Assembly (NCBI GenBank): GCA_023459095.1
Contig: JAEWVQ010000236.1
Span: 1 to 14,483 of the forward strand
Source: Pseudomonadota bacterium
GTDB taxonomy: Bacteria; Pseudomonadota; Gammaproteobacteria; Burkholderiales; Rhodocyclaceae
Length of the DNA: 14,483 bases
Direction of reading: 5' to 3'
The notes beneath the pieces were generated by a model that did not search any database, was not told where the DNA came from, and worked only from the letters and a program-made list of their open reading frames with translations. Both the position numbers and the translations under genes were made by a program. This document shows positions 6,680 to 14,382 of the stretch, piece by piece. Position 1 is the first letter of the stretch, and every line of letters starts with the position of its first letter.

Positions 6680-7771
6680 TCAGGTGTTCTGGATCACGAT
6701 GTTGGGGAATTTGTGGGTCATGTCCTTCGCCTTTTCCGCGATGCGCACCGCGACCTTGCGCGCGATCGCCTTGTAGAGCGCGGCGATCCGGCCGTCCGGA
6801 TCGGACACCACGGTGGGCGCGCCGCTGTCGGCCTCGGAGCGGATCTGGATGTCGAGCGGCAACGCGCCGAGGAAGGGGATGTTGTAGTCCGCGCACATCT
6901 GCTCGCCGCCGCCGTGACCGAAGATGTGCTCCTCGTGGCCGCACTTGGAGCAGATGTGGATGCTCATGTTCTCGACCACGCCGAGAATGGGCACGCCCAC
7001 CTTCTCGAACATCTTGAGGCCCTTGCGCGCGTCGAGGAGCGCGATGTCCTGCGGCGTGGTGACGATCACCGCGCCGGTCACCGGCACGCTCTGCGACAGC
7101 GTGAGCTGGATGTCGCCGGTGCCCGGCGGCATGTCGATGACGAGGTAGTCGAGATCCTGCCAGTGCGTCTCCTTGAGCATCTGGTTGAGCGCCTGCGTCG
7201 CCATCGGACCGCGCCACACCATCGGGGTGTCGGTCTCGATCAGGAAACCGATCGACATCGCCTGCACGCCGTAGGCTTCGAGCGGCTCCATGGTCTTGCC
7301 GTCGAGCGACTCCGGCCGGCGGTCGCCAATGCCGAGCATCTGCGGCTGCGACGGACCGTAGATGTCGGCATCGAGAATGCCGACGCGCGCGCCCTCGGCG
7401 GCCAGCGCCAGCGCCAGATTGACCGCGGTGGTGCTCTTGCCCACGCCGCCCTTGCCCGAAGCCACGGCAACGATGTTCTTCACCCCCGGCAGCAGCTTCA
7501 CGCCGTGCTGCACCGCATGCGCGACCACGCGGCTGCTCACCGCGACCTCGATGCGACCGATGCCCGGCAGTCCGGCCACCGCCTCGCGCAGCATGTGCGC
7601 GATCGGCTCGTGCTGGCTCTTCGCCGGATAGCCGAGCTCGACCTCGATGTGCACGTCGCTGCCGGTGAGTTTCACGCTGCGCACACAGCGCGTGGACACC
7701 AGATCCTTGCCGGTGTTGGGGTCGATGACCGCTTTCAGCGCTTCGGTCACGGTTTCCTGGGTCAGGCTCAT
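6680..7771 (-). CDS. apbC: Mrp/ApbC-family Fe-S cluster carrier ATPase
   Basis: A cytoplasmic P-loop ATPase (Mrp/NBP35 family, ApbC in Salmonella) that carries and transfers [4Fe-4S] clusters to target proteins. The 363-residue protein begins with a MIP18/DUF59-like domain (about 1-90) and continues with the ATPase: deviant Walker A SGKGGVGKS (105-113), DADIYGPSQP (134-143), the VIDMPPGTGD segment (211-220) and the cluster-binding CxxC (Cys274 and Cys277 in ICSKCG). The start at 7771 is chosen over an in-frame ATG three codons upstream because GAGGA lies nine bases before it, while the upstream ATG directly abuts that GAGGA. The gene is divergent from the OmpA-like lipoprotein gene. A TATCAT (7826-7831) in the gap is a possible -10 for it, without a convincing -35. 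Confidence 0.95.
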   Translation of the reverse strand: MSLTQETVTEALKAVIDPNTGKDLVSTRCVRSVKLTGSDVHIEVELGYPAKSQHEPIAHMLREAVAGLPGIGRIEVAVSSRVVAHAVQHGVKLLPGVKNIVAVASGKGGVGKSTTAVNLALALAAEGARVGILDADIYGPSQPQMLGIGDRRPESLDGKTMEPLEAYGVQAMSIGFLIETDTPMVWRGPMATQALNQMLKETHWQDLDYLVIDMPPGTGDIQLTLSQSVPVTGAVIVTTPQDIALLDARKGLKMFEKVGVPILGVVENMSIHICSKCGHEEHIFGHGGGEQMCADYNIPFLGALPLDIQIRSEADSGAPTVVSDPDGRIAALYKAIARKVAVRIAEKAKDMTHKFPNIVIQNT

Positions 7772-7944
7772 TGCTCGCATTCCTCGATGATCGGCGCGCC
7801 CGGCCCCCCGGGCGATAACCTGCGAATGATACCGGAGCCCTCGATTCCGCTCACCCTCGCCCGCATCAGGGTTTATCCTGCTGCCGATCCGGTCGCCATA
7901 TTCCGCAGGCGCCCCGCCCGGCGCCCGCGCCCTTGCCTGCGAGC

Positions 7945-7968
7945 GCCTCCTTCACCGCCTCCTTCACC
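7945..7968. repeat. 12-bp perfect tandem duplication
   Basis: GCCTCCTTCACC occurs twice head to tail just upstream of the OmpA-like lipoprotein gene. If an upstream TTG start (7933) were used it would encode ASFT twice, but the downstream ATG gives a normal signal peptide. Confidence 0.9.
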
Positions 7969-7986
7969 AACCGTACCGTAACGATC

Positions 7987-8565
7987 ATGATCCGAATTCC
8001 TGCCCTCCTTCCCCTCGGTCTCGCCCTGCTGCTGTCCGCCTGCGCCGGCACCGGCGGCACACCCGAGACCGCCGGCACCGCCGACACGCCCCGCACCGCG
8101 CCGAGTGCACGCAGCGCCCCGCCGGCCGGCACGGTCAACTGGAACATGCTGCGCACCGACCTGAGCACCGCGCTGCGCGACGTGCCCGGCGCCGAAGTCA
8201 GCCCCGCCCCCGAAGGCCTGCAACTGCGCCTGCCCGCGACCGACGGCTTCGCCTTCGGCACCGCCCGCCCCCACGCCTCGCTGACCCGCGCCCTCGACAC
8301 CGTGATCGCGCCGCTGGCGGCCTATCCGCGGGTGGCGATCCACGTCGTCGGCCACACCGACAGCGTCGGCAGCGAGATGTACAACCTCAAGCTGTCGATC
8401 GCGCGCGCCGAGGCGGTCATGGAATACCTGCGCAGCCGCGGCCTTGCCTTCGAGCGCCTCAGCGCCGACGGCAAGGGCGAAGCTGAACCGATCGCCGACA
8501 ACGCCAACGAATCGGCGCGCGCACGCAACCGCCGCGTCGAGTTCTACCTGCGCGCCATGCCCTGA
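7987..8565 (+). CDS. OmpA-family peptidoglycan-binding lipoprotein
   Basis: A 192-residue predicted outer-membrane lipoprotein tethering the envelope to peptidoglycan. The ATG at 7987 is chosen because it gives a compact signal peptide ending in the lipobox LSAC (16-19, Cys19 lipidated); an upstream in-frame TTG (7933) would add 18 polar residues before it. Residues about 20-48 form a Thr/Pro/Ala/Gly-rich linker. The C-terminal OmpA domain (about 85-190) has GHTDSVGS (122-129), YNLKLSIARA (132-141), GKGEAEPIADN (162-172) and NRRVEF (181-186). Asp125 and Arg140 have the same 15-residue spacing as the diaminopimelate-binding Asp271 and Arg286 of E. coli OmpA. It has no beta-barrel and resembles stand-alone Pal/YiaD-like proteins rather than full OmpA. 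No strong Shine-Dalgarno site is seen. In the 215-base gap before it (from apbC) TATCCT (7874-7879) is a weak -10 candidate. Confidence 0.88.
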   Translation: MIRIPALLPLGLALLLSACAGTGGTPETAGTADTPRTAPSARSAPPAGTVNWNMLRTDLSTALRDVPGAEVSPAPEGLQLRLPATDGFAFGTARPHASLTRALDTVIAPLAAYPRVAIHVVGHTDSVGSEMYNLKLSIARAEAVMEYLRSRGLAFERLSADGKGEAEPIADNANESARARNRRVEFYLRAMP

Positions 8566-8569
8566 GGCA

Positions 8570-8633
8570 CGGGCGCCTAACCGGCGCCCGCAACGCATGC
8601 CCCGCCGCCGGCATCGCACACCGGGTGCGGGGC
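8570..8633 (+). terminator. Two hairpins after the OmpA-like gene
   Basis: An eight-base stem CGGGCGCC/GGCGCCCG (8570-8577 with 8583-8590, five-base loop) lies five bases past the stop. A seven-base stem GCCCCGC/GCGGGGC (8599-8605 with 8627-8633) follows it. Neither has a clean T-run; the second is followed by GCGGCTTTGTT. They probably limit read-through into metG, but this is weaker than a textbook terminator. Confidence 0.4.
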
Positions 8634-8640
8634 GCGGCTT

Positions 8641-8649
8641 TGTTAAACT
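8641..8649 (+). promoter_or_regulatory. Possible extended -10 promoter for metG
   Basis: TGTTAAACT has the TGn extension followed by TAAACT (four of six to TATAAT), 30 bases before the metG ATG. No good -35 is seen because that position falls in a GC hairpin, which an extended -10 can tolerate. Confidence 0.3.
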
Positions 8650-8678
8650 TCCCTTCTTTTGCTCCGCGACCCGCAACC

Positions 8679-10856
8679 ATGTCCCGCAAGATCCTCGTCA
8701 CCAACGCCCTTCCCTACGCCAACGGCGACATCCACCTCGGCCACCTGGTCGGCTACATCCAGGGCGACATCTGGGTGCGCTATCAGCGCATGCGGGGCAA
8801 CACGGTGCACTACGTGTGCGCGGACGACACCCACGGCACGCCGGTGATGCTGCGCGCCGAAAAGGAAGGGCTCACCCCGGAGCAGCTGATCGACCGCGTG
8901 CACGGCGAGCACCTGCGCGACTTCACCGATTTCGGCGTCGCCTTCGACCACTACCACTCCACGCATAGCGCGGAGAACCGCGCCTACGCCGAAGACATCT
9001 ACGCCCGGCTGCAGGGCGCCGGCCTCATCGCCACGCGCGCGATCGAGCAGTTCTACGACCCGGTCAAGGAAATGTTCCTGCCCGACCGCTTCATCAAGGG
9101 CGAGTGTCCCAAGTGCGGGGCTGCCGACCAGTACGGTGACAACTGCGAAGCCTGCGGCGCGGCCTATGCGCCCACCGAGCTGAAGAACCCGTACTCGGCG
9201 GTGTCCGGCGCCAAGCCCGAACTGCGCACCTCCGAGCACTACTTCTTCAAGCTCTCCGACGCGCGCGCGGTCGCCTTCCTGCGCGAATGGACGCGCGGCA
9301 GCAACGCCGCCGGCCAGCGCCGCCTGCAAGCGGAAGCCGCCAACAAGATGAAGGAGTGGCTCGGCGAGGAGGGCGAGAACAAGCTCTCCGACTGGGACAT
9401 CTCGCGCGATGCGCCCTACTTCGGCTTCGAGATTCCGGGCGCGCCGGGCAAATACTTCTACGTCTGGCTCGATGCGCCGATCGGCTACTTCGCGAGCTTC
9501 CGCAACCTCGCCGAGCAGCGCGCCGCCGCCGGCGCCCCCATCGCCGTCGAGGACTACACCGACGGCGCGCGCGCCGCCGCGGCCGGCACCGAGCTGGTGC
9601 ACTTCATCGGCAAGGACATTCTCTACTTCCACGCCCTGTTCTGGCCGGCGATGCTGCAGTTCGCCGGCTACCGCACGCCCTCGCAGCTGTGCGTGAACGG
9701 CTTCCTGACCGTGGACGGCGCGAAGATGAGCAAGAGCCGCGGCACCTTCATCACCGCGCGCTCCTACATCGAGCAAAAGCTCAATCCGGAGTGGCTGCGC
9801 TACTACTTCGCCGGCAAGTCCAACGGCACCATGGAAGACGTCGACCTCAACCTCGACGACATGATCGCCAAGGTCAATGCCGATCTGGTCGGCAAGTTCG
9901 TGAACATCGCCAGCCGCTGCGCCGGCTTCGTCGCCAAGCGCTTCGACGGCAAGCTCGGCGCCAGCGACACCGCGGCGCTCGACGAGTTCGTCGCTGCCTG
10001 GCAGGGCGGCGCGATCGCCGCCGCCTACGAGGAACGCGACTACAGCCGCGCGCTGCGCGAGATCATGCGCCTCGCCGACCTCGCCAACCTCTACGTGAAC
10101 GACCACAAGCCGTGGGAACTGGCCAAGCAGGACGGCGCCGACGCCCGCCTGCACACGGTGTGCAGCACCGCGCTGACCATGTTCCGCGATCTCGCGCGCT
10201 ACCTGAAGCCGGTGCTGCCCGCGCTCGCCGCCGAGGTCGAGGCCTTCCTCGCCGTGCCCGCATTCGACTGGCAGGGCGACTGGCAGGCACTGCCCGCCGG
10301 CCACGCGGTGAAGCCCTACCAGCACCTGATGACGCGCATCGAGCGCAAGCAGATCGACGCCCTGCTCGAGGCCAACCGCGCCTCCCTCGCGCCCGCCGCG
10401 GCGGTACCGGAAAAAAGCGCTAAGTCTGCGACCGCCGCCTCGCCACAGCGCCACGGCGAGAAGCAGCAACACGCCGCACAGGCCGCCGAAGCCGCGCCCG
10501 CGCATATTTCGATCGACGACTTCACCAAGGTCGACCTGCGCATCGCGCGGATCGTCGACGCCCAGCACGTCGACGGCGCCGACAAGCTGATCCGCCTGCA
10601 GCTCGACATCGGCGAAACCGACGAGGCCGGCAACCCGCGTCCGCGCCAGGTGTTCGCCGGCATCAAGTCGGCCTACGACCCGGCCGCGCTGGTCGGCCGC
10701 TTGACGGTGATGGTCGCCAACCTCGCGCCGCGCAAGATGAAGTTCGGCATGAGCGAAGGCATGGTCCTTGCCGCCTCCGACCCCGAGGGCAAGACCGGCG
10801 GCCTCTACATCCTGTCGCCCGACGCCGGCGCCGCCGCCGGCATGCGGGTCAAGTAG
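8679..10856 (+). CDS. metG: Methionyl-tRNA synthetase
   Basis: Class I aminoacyl-tRNA synthetase that charges both initiator and elongator tRNA-Met. The 725-residue protein begins MSRKILVTNALPYANG, the family start; upstream in-frame non-ATG codons are not needed. Landmarks: HIGH-type motif HLGH (19-22); zinc knuckle CPKC...CEAC with cysteines 143, 146, 156 and 159; YFYVWLDAPIGY; KMSKS exactly (349-353); the alpha-helical anticodon-binding domain (about 390-555, with NDHKPWELAK); a low-complexity Ala/Ser/Lys/Gln linker (about 565-608); and a fused C-terminal OB-fold tRNA-binding domain (about 609-725, with VDLRIARI and GMSEGMVLAAS) that mediates dimerisation in this type. No Shine-Dalgarno site is obvious ahead of the ATG. 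This is the long, E. coli-like form. Confidence 0.98.
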   Translation: MSRKILVTNALPYANGDIHLGHLVGYIQGDIWVRYQRMRGNTVHYVCADDTHGTPVMLRAEKEGLTPEQLIDRVHGEHLRDFTDFGVAFDHYHSTHSAENRAYAEDIYARLQGAGLIATRAIEQFYDPVKEMFLPDRFIKGECPKCGAADQYGDNCEACGAAYAPTELKNPYSAVSGAKPELRTSEHYFFKLSDARAVAFLREWTRGSNAAGQRRLQAEAANKMKEWLGEEGENKLSDWDISRDAPYFGFEIPGAPGKYFYVWLDAPIGYFASFRNLAEQRAAAGAPIAVEDYTDGARAAAAGTELVHFIGKDILYFHALFWPAMLQFAGYRTPSQLCVNGFLTVDGAKMSKSRGTFITARSYIEQKLNPEWLRYYFAGKSNGTMEDVDLNLDDMIAKVNADLVGKFVNIASRCAGFVAKRFDGKLGASDTAALDEFVAAWQGGAIAAAYEERDYSRALREIMRLADLANLYVNDHKPWELAKQDGADARLHTVCSTALTMFRDLARYLKPVLPALAAEVEAFLAVPAFDWQGDWQALPAGHAVKPYQHLMTRIERKQIDALLEANRASLAPAAAVPEKSAKSATAASPQRHGEKQQHAAQAAEAAPAHISIDDFTKVDLRIARIVDAQHVDGADKLIRLQLDIGETDEAGNPRPRQVFAGIKSAYDPAALVGRLTVMVANLAPRKMKFGMSEGMVLAASDPEGKTGGLYILSPDAGAAAGMRVK

Positions 10857-10886
10857 CAGGCAGGCGCGCCACCGCGCCCCGCCGCA

Positions 10887-10919
10887 CCGGCGCACGGCTG
10901 GACAAGCACCGTGCGCCGG
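10887..10919 (+). terminator. Strong GC hairpin after metG, no T-run
   Basis: CCGGCGCACGG (10887-10897) pairs perfectly with CCGTGCGCCGG (10909-10919) across an 11-base loop, 30 bases past the metG stop. The flank is GCCAAGAATATG, so it lacks the U-tract of a standard intrinsic terminator. The rest of the 225-base gap to the SulP gene holds nothing I can identify; no -35/-10 pair stands out. Confidence 0.5.
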
Positions 10920-11081
10920 GCCAAGAATATGTCCCTTCCTTCCCTCTCCGCGCCCGCCCGGCCATGCCCCTGACACCGTCCAAACGCTGGATCGTGCAAC
11001 AGCGCACCGCGCCGGGCCGATGGCATCTGCAGACCGACGCCGCATGCGTCAACGGTTCCAGATCCTCAGCGCGGAGACACC

Positions 11082-12773
11082 ATGAACTTCCCGTTTCGCC
11101 CCAAGCTCTTTGACACCCTGCCGGCCTACGACCGGACGACATTCACCAACGACCTGTCCGCCGGCATCACCGTCGGCGTGCTCGCCCTGCCGCTGGCGAT
11201 GGCCTTTGCCATCGCCTCGGGGATGAGCCCGACCGCGGGCATCTGGACCGCGATCGTCGCCGGCTTCCTGATCTCGCTGCTCGGCGGCTCGCGGGTGCAG
11301 ATCGGCGGCCCCACCGGTGCCTTCATCCCGATCATCTTCGCCATCGTCGCCGACTACGGCGTGCAGAACCTGCTCATCGCCACCATGATGTCCGGCGTCA
11401 TGCTGCTGGCGATGGGCGCCTTCCGCCTCGGCAACATGATCCGCTTCATCCCGCTGTCGGTGGTGATCGGCTTCACCAACGGCATCGCCGTGGTGATCTT
11501 CCTCTCGCAGATCAAGGACTTCCTCGGGCTCAAGATCGATGCCCTGCCGGGCGAGTTCTTCACCCGGATGCAGGCCCTGTTCAACGCCCTGCCCACGCTC
11601 CACCTGCCCACCGTGGCCCTGGCCGTGGCCTCGCTCGCCGTGCTGCTGGGCTGGAATCGGCGCGCGTTGCGCACGCCGTGGATGCGGCGCATTCCCGGCC
11701 CGCTCGCGGTGCTGATCATCGCCACCGCGGTCAATGCGCTCGTCGGCCTGCCGGTGGACACCATCGGCAGCCGCTTCGGCGGCATCCCGCGCGAGGTCGC
11801 CGCCTTCGCCCTCCCCGAGCTGTCGCTGGCCGCGCTCGGCAAGCTGATCCCCCCCGCGCTCACCATCGCCCTGCTCGGCGCCATCGAATCGCTGCTGTCG
11901 GCGCGCGTCGCCGACAGCCAGATCGACGACCGCCACGACCCCAACCAGGAGCTGATGGCCCAAGGCATCGCCAACATCGCCGCGCCGCTGTTCGGCGGCT
12001 TCGCCGCGACCGGGGCGATTGCCCGCACCGCGACCAACATCCGCACCGGTGGACGCACACCGGTGGCCGGCATGATCCACGCCGCGGTGCTGCTCGCCAT
12101 CGTCCTCGTGCTCGCCCCGCTCGCCGCCGACATCCCGCTCGCCACGCTGTCGGCGATCGTCGTCATCGTCGCGGTGAACATGGGCGAATGGCACGCCTTC
12201 GCCCCCCGCGAACTGAAGCGCTACTCGCTGCAGTACCGCACCATCCTGCTCGGCACCTTCCTCGTCACCGTGGTCTTCGACCTCACCCTCGCGGTCGAGC
12301 TGGGTCTGATTCTCGCCAGCCTGTTCTTCATCTACCGCATGTCCGACCTGACCCGCATCGAGCGTATTCCGCTCGAGGACCACTACGGCGTGGTCGCGCT
12401 GTCGCGGCCCGACGGCACGCCGCGCATCCTCGCCTACCGCGCCTACGGCAGTCTGTTCTTCGGGGCCGCCAACAAGCTCGAGAACCTGCTGCTGATGCAG
12501 GACGGCCATCCCGACGCGGTGATCCTCGACCTCGGCAAAGTGATCAACATCGACACCACCGGCCTCGACATCCTGCAGACCCTGCAGCGCAACCTCGACA
12601 AGCGCGGCGCCACCCTGATCCTGTGCGACCTCAACGCCCAGCCCGAATCGCTGGTGCGCCGCTCGGGCTTTGCCGAACGCCTCGGCGACGGCAATATTGC
12701 CGCCAACATCACCACGGCGCTGATCCGCGCCCAGCAGATCCGCGACCACGAACCGGAGGTTTCCTATGCCTGA
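11082..12773 (+). CDS. SulP-family anion transporter with STAS domain
   Basis: An inner-membrane transporter of the SulP/SLC26 family, which moves inorganic or small organic anions (sulfate, bicarbonate, C4-dicarboxylates) by proton- or sodium-coupled transport or exchange. The 563-residue protein has the N-terminal signature ALPLAMAFAIASGMSPTAGI (about 35-54), GGPTGAF (75-81) and successive hydrophobic helices to about residue 425. A cytoplasmic STAS domain follows (about 440-550), with ILDLGKVINIDTTGLDIL at 481-498. Bacterial relatives include DauA (succinate) and BicA (bicarbonate); the substrate here cannot be told from sequence alone. GGAG five bases before the ATG supports the start. 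The 3' end overlaps acyP by eight bases, so the two are co-transcribed. Confidence 0.93.
   Translation: MNFPFRPKLFDTLPAYDRTTFTNDLSAGITVGVLALPLAMAFAIASGMSPTAGIWTAIVAGFLISLLGGSRVQIGGPTGAFIPIIFAIVADYGVQNLLIATMMSGVMLLAMGAFRLGNMIRFIPLSVVIGFTNGIAVVIFLSQIKDFLGLKIDALPGEFFTRMQALFNALPTLHLPTVALAVASLAVLLGWNRRALRTPWMRRIPGPLAVLIIATAVNALVGLPVDTIGSRFGGIPREVAAFALPELSLAALGKLIPPALTIALLGAIESLLSARVADSQIDDRHDPNQELMAQGIANIAAPLFGGFAATGAIARTATNIRTGGRTPVAGMIHAAVLLAIVLVLAPLAADIPLATLSAIVVIVAVNMGEWHAFAPRELKRYSLQYRTILLGTFLVTVVFDLTLAVELGLILASLFFIYRMSDLTRIERIPLEDHYGVVALSRPDGTPRILAYRAYGSLFFGAANKLENLLLMQDGHPDAVILDLGKVINIDTTGLDILQTLQRNLDKRGATLILCDLNAQPESLVRRSGFAERLGDGNIAANITTALIRAQQIRDHEPEVSYA
12755..12768 (+). promoter_or_regulatory. 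acyP ribosome binding site inside the SulP gene
   Basis: GGAGG (12755-12759) stands six bases before the acyP ATG and lies within the last codons of the transporter gene. It fixes the acyP start and indicates coupled or independent initiation inside the overlap. Confidence 0.75.
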
Positions 12774-13083
12774 CCCACGCCCCGACAACACCGACAGCGC
12801 ACTCGTCGCCCGCCTGCTGCGCATCCGCGGCCGGGTGCAGGGCGTGGGCTACCGCGCCGCCGCGCTCGACGAGGCGATGCTGCTCGGGCTGGCGGGCTGG
12901 GTGAGGAACCGCCGCGACGGCAGCGTCGAAGTGCTCGCCGTCGGCAGCGAGGCCGCCATCGAGCGCTTCATCGACTGGGCGCGCCAGGGGCCGCCCGCCG
13001 CTGCAGTGGAGCGCGTCGAAATCAGCGCCACCGATCTTCCTCAAACTCATGACGGCGGCTTCGCGATGCGTCCGACCGAATGA
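12766..13083 (+). CDS. acyP: Acylphosphatase
   Basis: A small cytosolic enzyme that hydrolyses carboxyl-phosphate bonds of acylphosphates such as acetyl phosphate or carbamoyl phosphate; its physiological role in bacteria is poorly defined. The 105-residue protein is slightly longer than the usual 90-100 because of about ten extra polar residues at the N-terminus. The catalytic signature GRVQGVGYR (22-30) contains the phosphate-binding Arg30, and the second motif GWVRNRRDGSVE (44-55) contains the water-orienting Asn48. Start supported by GGAGG. It overlaps the SulP gene by eight bases; whether the pairing reflects linked function or simple hitch-hiking is unknown. Followed by a very stable hairpin. 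Confidence 0.95.
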   Translation: MPDPRPDNTDSALVARLLRIRGRVQGVGYRAAALDEAMLLGLAGWVRNRRDGSVEVLAVGSEAAIERFIDWARQGPPAAAVERVEISATDLPQTHDGGFAMRPTE

Positions 13084-13100
13084 GCCCCTCCCAATAGGCC

Positions 13101-13135
13101 CCGCCCCGGCGGCCGGGCTGCGGCCGCCGGGGCGG
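13101..13135. terminator. Very stable 14-bp GC hairpin between convergent acyP and hemY
   Basis: CCGCCCCGGCGGCC (13101-13114) pairs perfectly with GGCCGCCGGGGCGG (13122-13135) across a seven-base loop. It is symmetrical and placed between the 3' ends of two convergent genes, but neither side has a T-run, so it may work as a non-canonical bidirectional terminator or protect the 3' ends. Confidence 0.6.
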
Positions 13136-13181
13136 AAGGTCCTTCAAGGGGAGCGTTACACGGGCCGGACAGACCGCGAGG

Positions 13182-14372
13182 TCAGCCCGCGGCGAGTTCG
13201 GCGGCTGCGCGATAGTGACGCTGGACGTCGTCGGCGCGCCCGAGCTGCTCGAGCAGCCGTGCCAGCGCGAGATGAGCCTCCACCGACGGCGCGCGGCCGA
13301 GCGAGGCTTCCAGATAGCTCTGCGCCTTGCCCCACAACTGCGAAGCGATGCACAGCCGGCCGAGCGCAAGCAACAGACCACCGTCGCGCGGTTGCGCCGT
13401 CAGCCACGACTCGGCCTTGGCCAGACAGGCGACCTCGTCGCCCTCGCCGTCGCCGCAATAGCCGTACAGCCGCGCCAGATTGCTGTCCCACTCCTCGTCG
13501 AGCAGGCGCTCCAGCGTGCGCCGTGCGAGCGCGCCCTGTCCGGCGGCGGCGAGCAGAGGTACCGCGCGCTCGACCAGGCGGCGGTCGCGCAGTTCGTCCG
13601 CCGGAATGTCGTTCCAGTACGCCGCGAGCGCCGGCGCATCGGATGCCAGGCCGGTCATGCGCTCGACGTGGGCGCGGCGCAGCAACGGCTCCGCGGCCTC
13701 GTCGGACAAGGCCTTGTGCTTGCGCAGCTGGCGGGTCAGGCGCAGCACTTCGTCCCACTGCAGACGCGCCGCCGCGACCTTGAGCGACAGGCGCAGCGCG
13801 GCAATGTGGCGATGACCGGCGAGCCTGAGGGCTTCGAGGTGCTCGGCCGCTTCGTCGAAGCGGCGCGCCTCGACCGCGAGCTCGGCTTCGGTCATCAGGC
13901 GGGCGACGCGCGCCTCCTCGCCCTGGTCAGCGGCACGGCCGAGCCAGATCCGGTAGCGCGTATCGTCGCGCATCGCGTGCGCGGCACGCGCGGCGACCAG
14001 CGCCGCCATCGCACCGCCATCGCCACCATCGCCACCGGCGAACGCCGACGACGCGAACTTGAGCGCCTGCGAGAAACGCCCTTCGAACATTGCCCGCAAG
14101 GCGTCGCGCAAGGCCTTGCCAGCCTTCTCGCGGCGACGGCGCTCACGCCACTGCTGCACGCGGGCAGGCAGCTCGAGGGTGCGCCCGATCACGCGCAGCA
14201 GCGCATAACCGAGCATGAACGCGACCACAAGCAGCACGACAAGCATGTTCAGCGACAGCTGCACGCGCCACGGCGGCAGCACGACGAGCACGTAACCGTC
14301 GTTGAGCCCGGCGAGCATGGCGACACCGACGGCGATGCCGAAGATGCCGATCAGCCAGATCAATGCACGCAT
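13182..14372 (-). CDS. hemY: HemY, TPR-containing inner-membrane protein of haem metabolism
   Basis: A 396-residue protein (E. coli HemY 398). This is the proteobacterial HemY, a membrane protein encoded with hem genes and thought to coordinate late haem biosynthesis; it is not the Gram-positive protoporphyrinogen oxidase of the same name. Two N-terminal membrane segments (about 3-22 and 40-61) flank the family-typical GYVLVVLPPWRVQLSLN (26-42); the rest is helical with tetratricopeptide-like repeats, the clearest near the C-terminus (about 325-393). A glycine/aspartate-rich stretch (about 112-119) comes from a nine-base tandem repeat. The ATG at 14372 follows a strong GAGGGGG site that overlaps the stop codon of the upstream gene, so translation is likely coupled. 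That gene context (hemX then hemY) supports the name. Confidence 0.92.
   Translation of the reverse strand: MRALIWLIGIFGIAVGVAMLAGLNDGYVLVVLPPWRVQLSLNMLVVLLVVAFMLGYALLRVIGRTLELPARVQQWRERRRREKAGKALRDALRAMFEGRFSQALKFASSAFAGGDGGDGGAMAALVAARAAHAMRDDTRYRIWLGRAADQGEEARVARLMTEAELAVEARRFDEAAEHLEALRLAGHRHIAALRLSLKVAAARLQWDEVLRLTRQLRKHKALSDEAAEPLLRRAHVERMTGLASDAPALAAYWNDIPADELRDRRLVERAVPLLAAAGQGALARRTLERLLDEEWDSNLARLYGYCGDGEGDEVACLAKAESWLTAQPRDGGLLLALGRLCIASQLWGKAQSYLEASLGRAPSVEAHLALARLLEQLGRADDVQRHYRAAAELAAG
14017..14034. repeat. 9-bp tandem repeat in hemY
   Basis: CCATCGCCA occurs twice in tandem, in frame, encoding Gly/Asp-rich residues (GGDGGD). It could expand or contract without breaking the frame. 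Confidence 0.85.
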
Positions 14373-14382
14373 CGCATCCCCC

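Noticed and set aside
6006..7217. 403-codon minus-strand reading of dcd with a long N-terminal extension
   Set aside because: The extension is apbC sequence in the wrong frame; the ATG at 6572 has a Shine-Dalgarno site and gives the conserved start and family length.
8643..11045. 800-codon minus-strand open frame across metG
   Set aside because: Antisense to metG, whose motifs are unmistakable; no sensible domains in the minus frame.
10963..11112. Small 49-codon frame starting with ATG in the metG to SulP gap
   Set aside because: It overlaps the SulP start, has no Shine-Dalgarno site and shows no motif; not enough support to call a gene.
11049..12824. 591-codon minus-strand open frame across the SulP gene
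   Set aside because: Antisense shadow; the translation is Gly/Asp/Glu/His-rich repeats with no fold signature.
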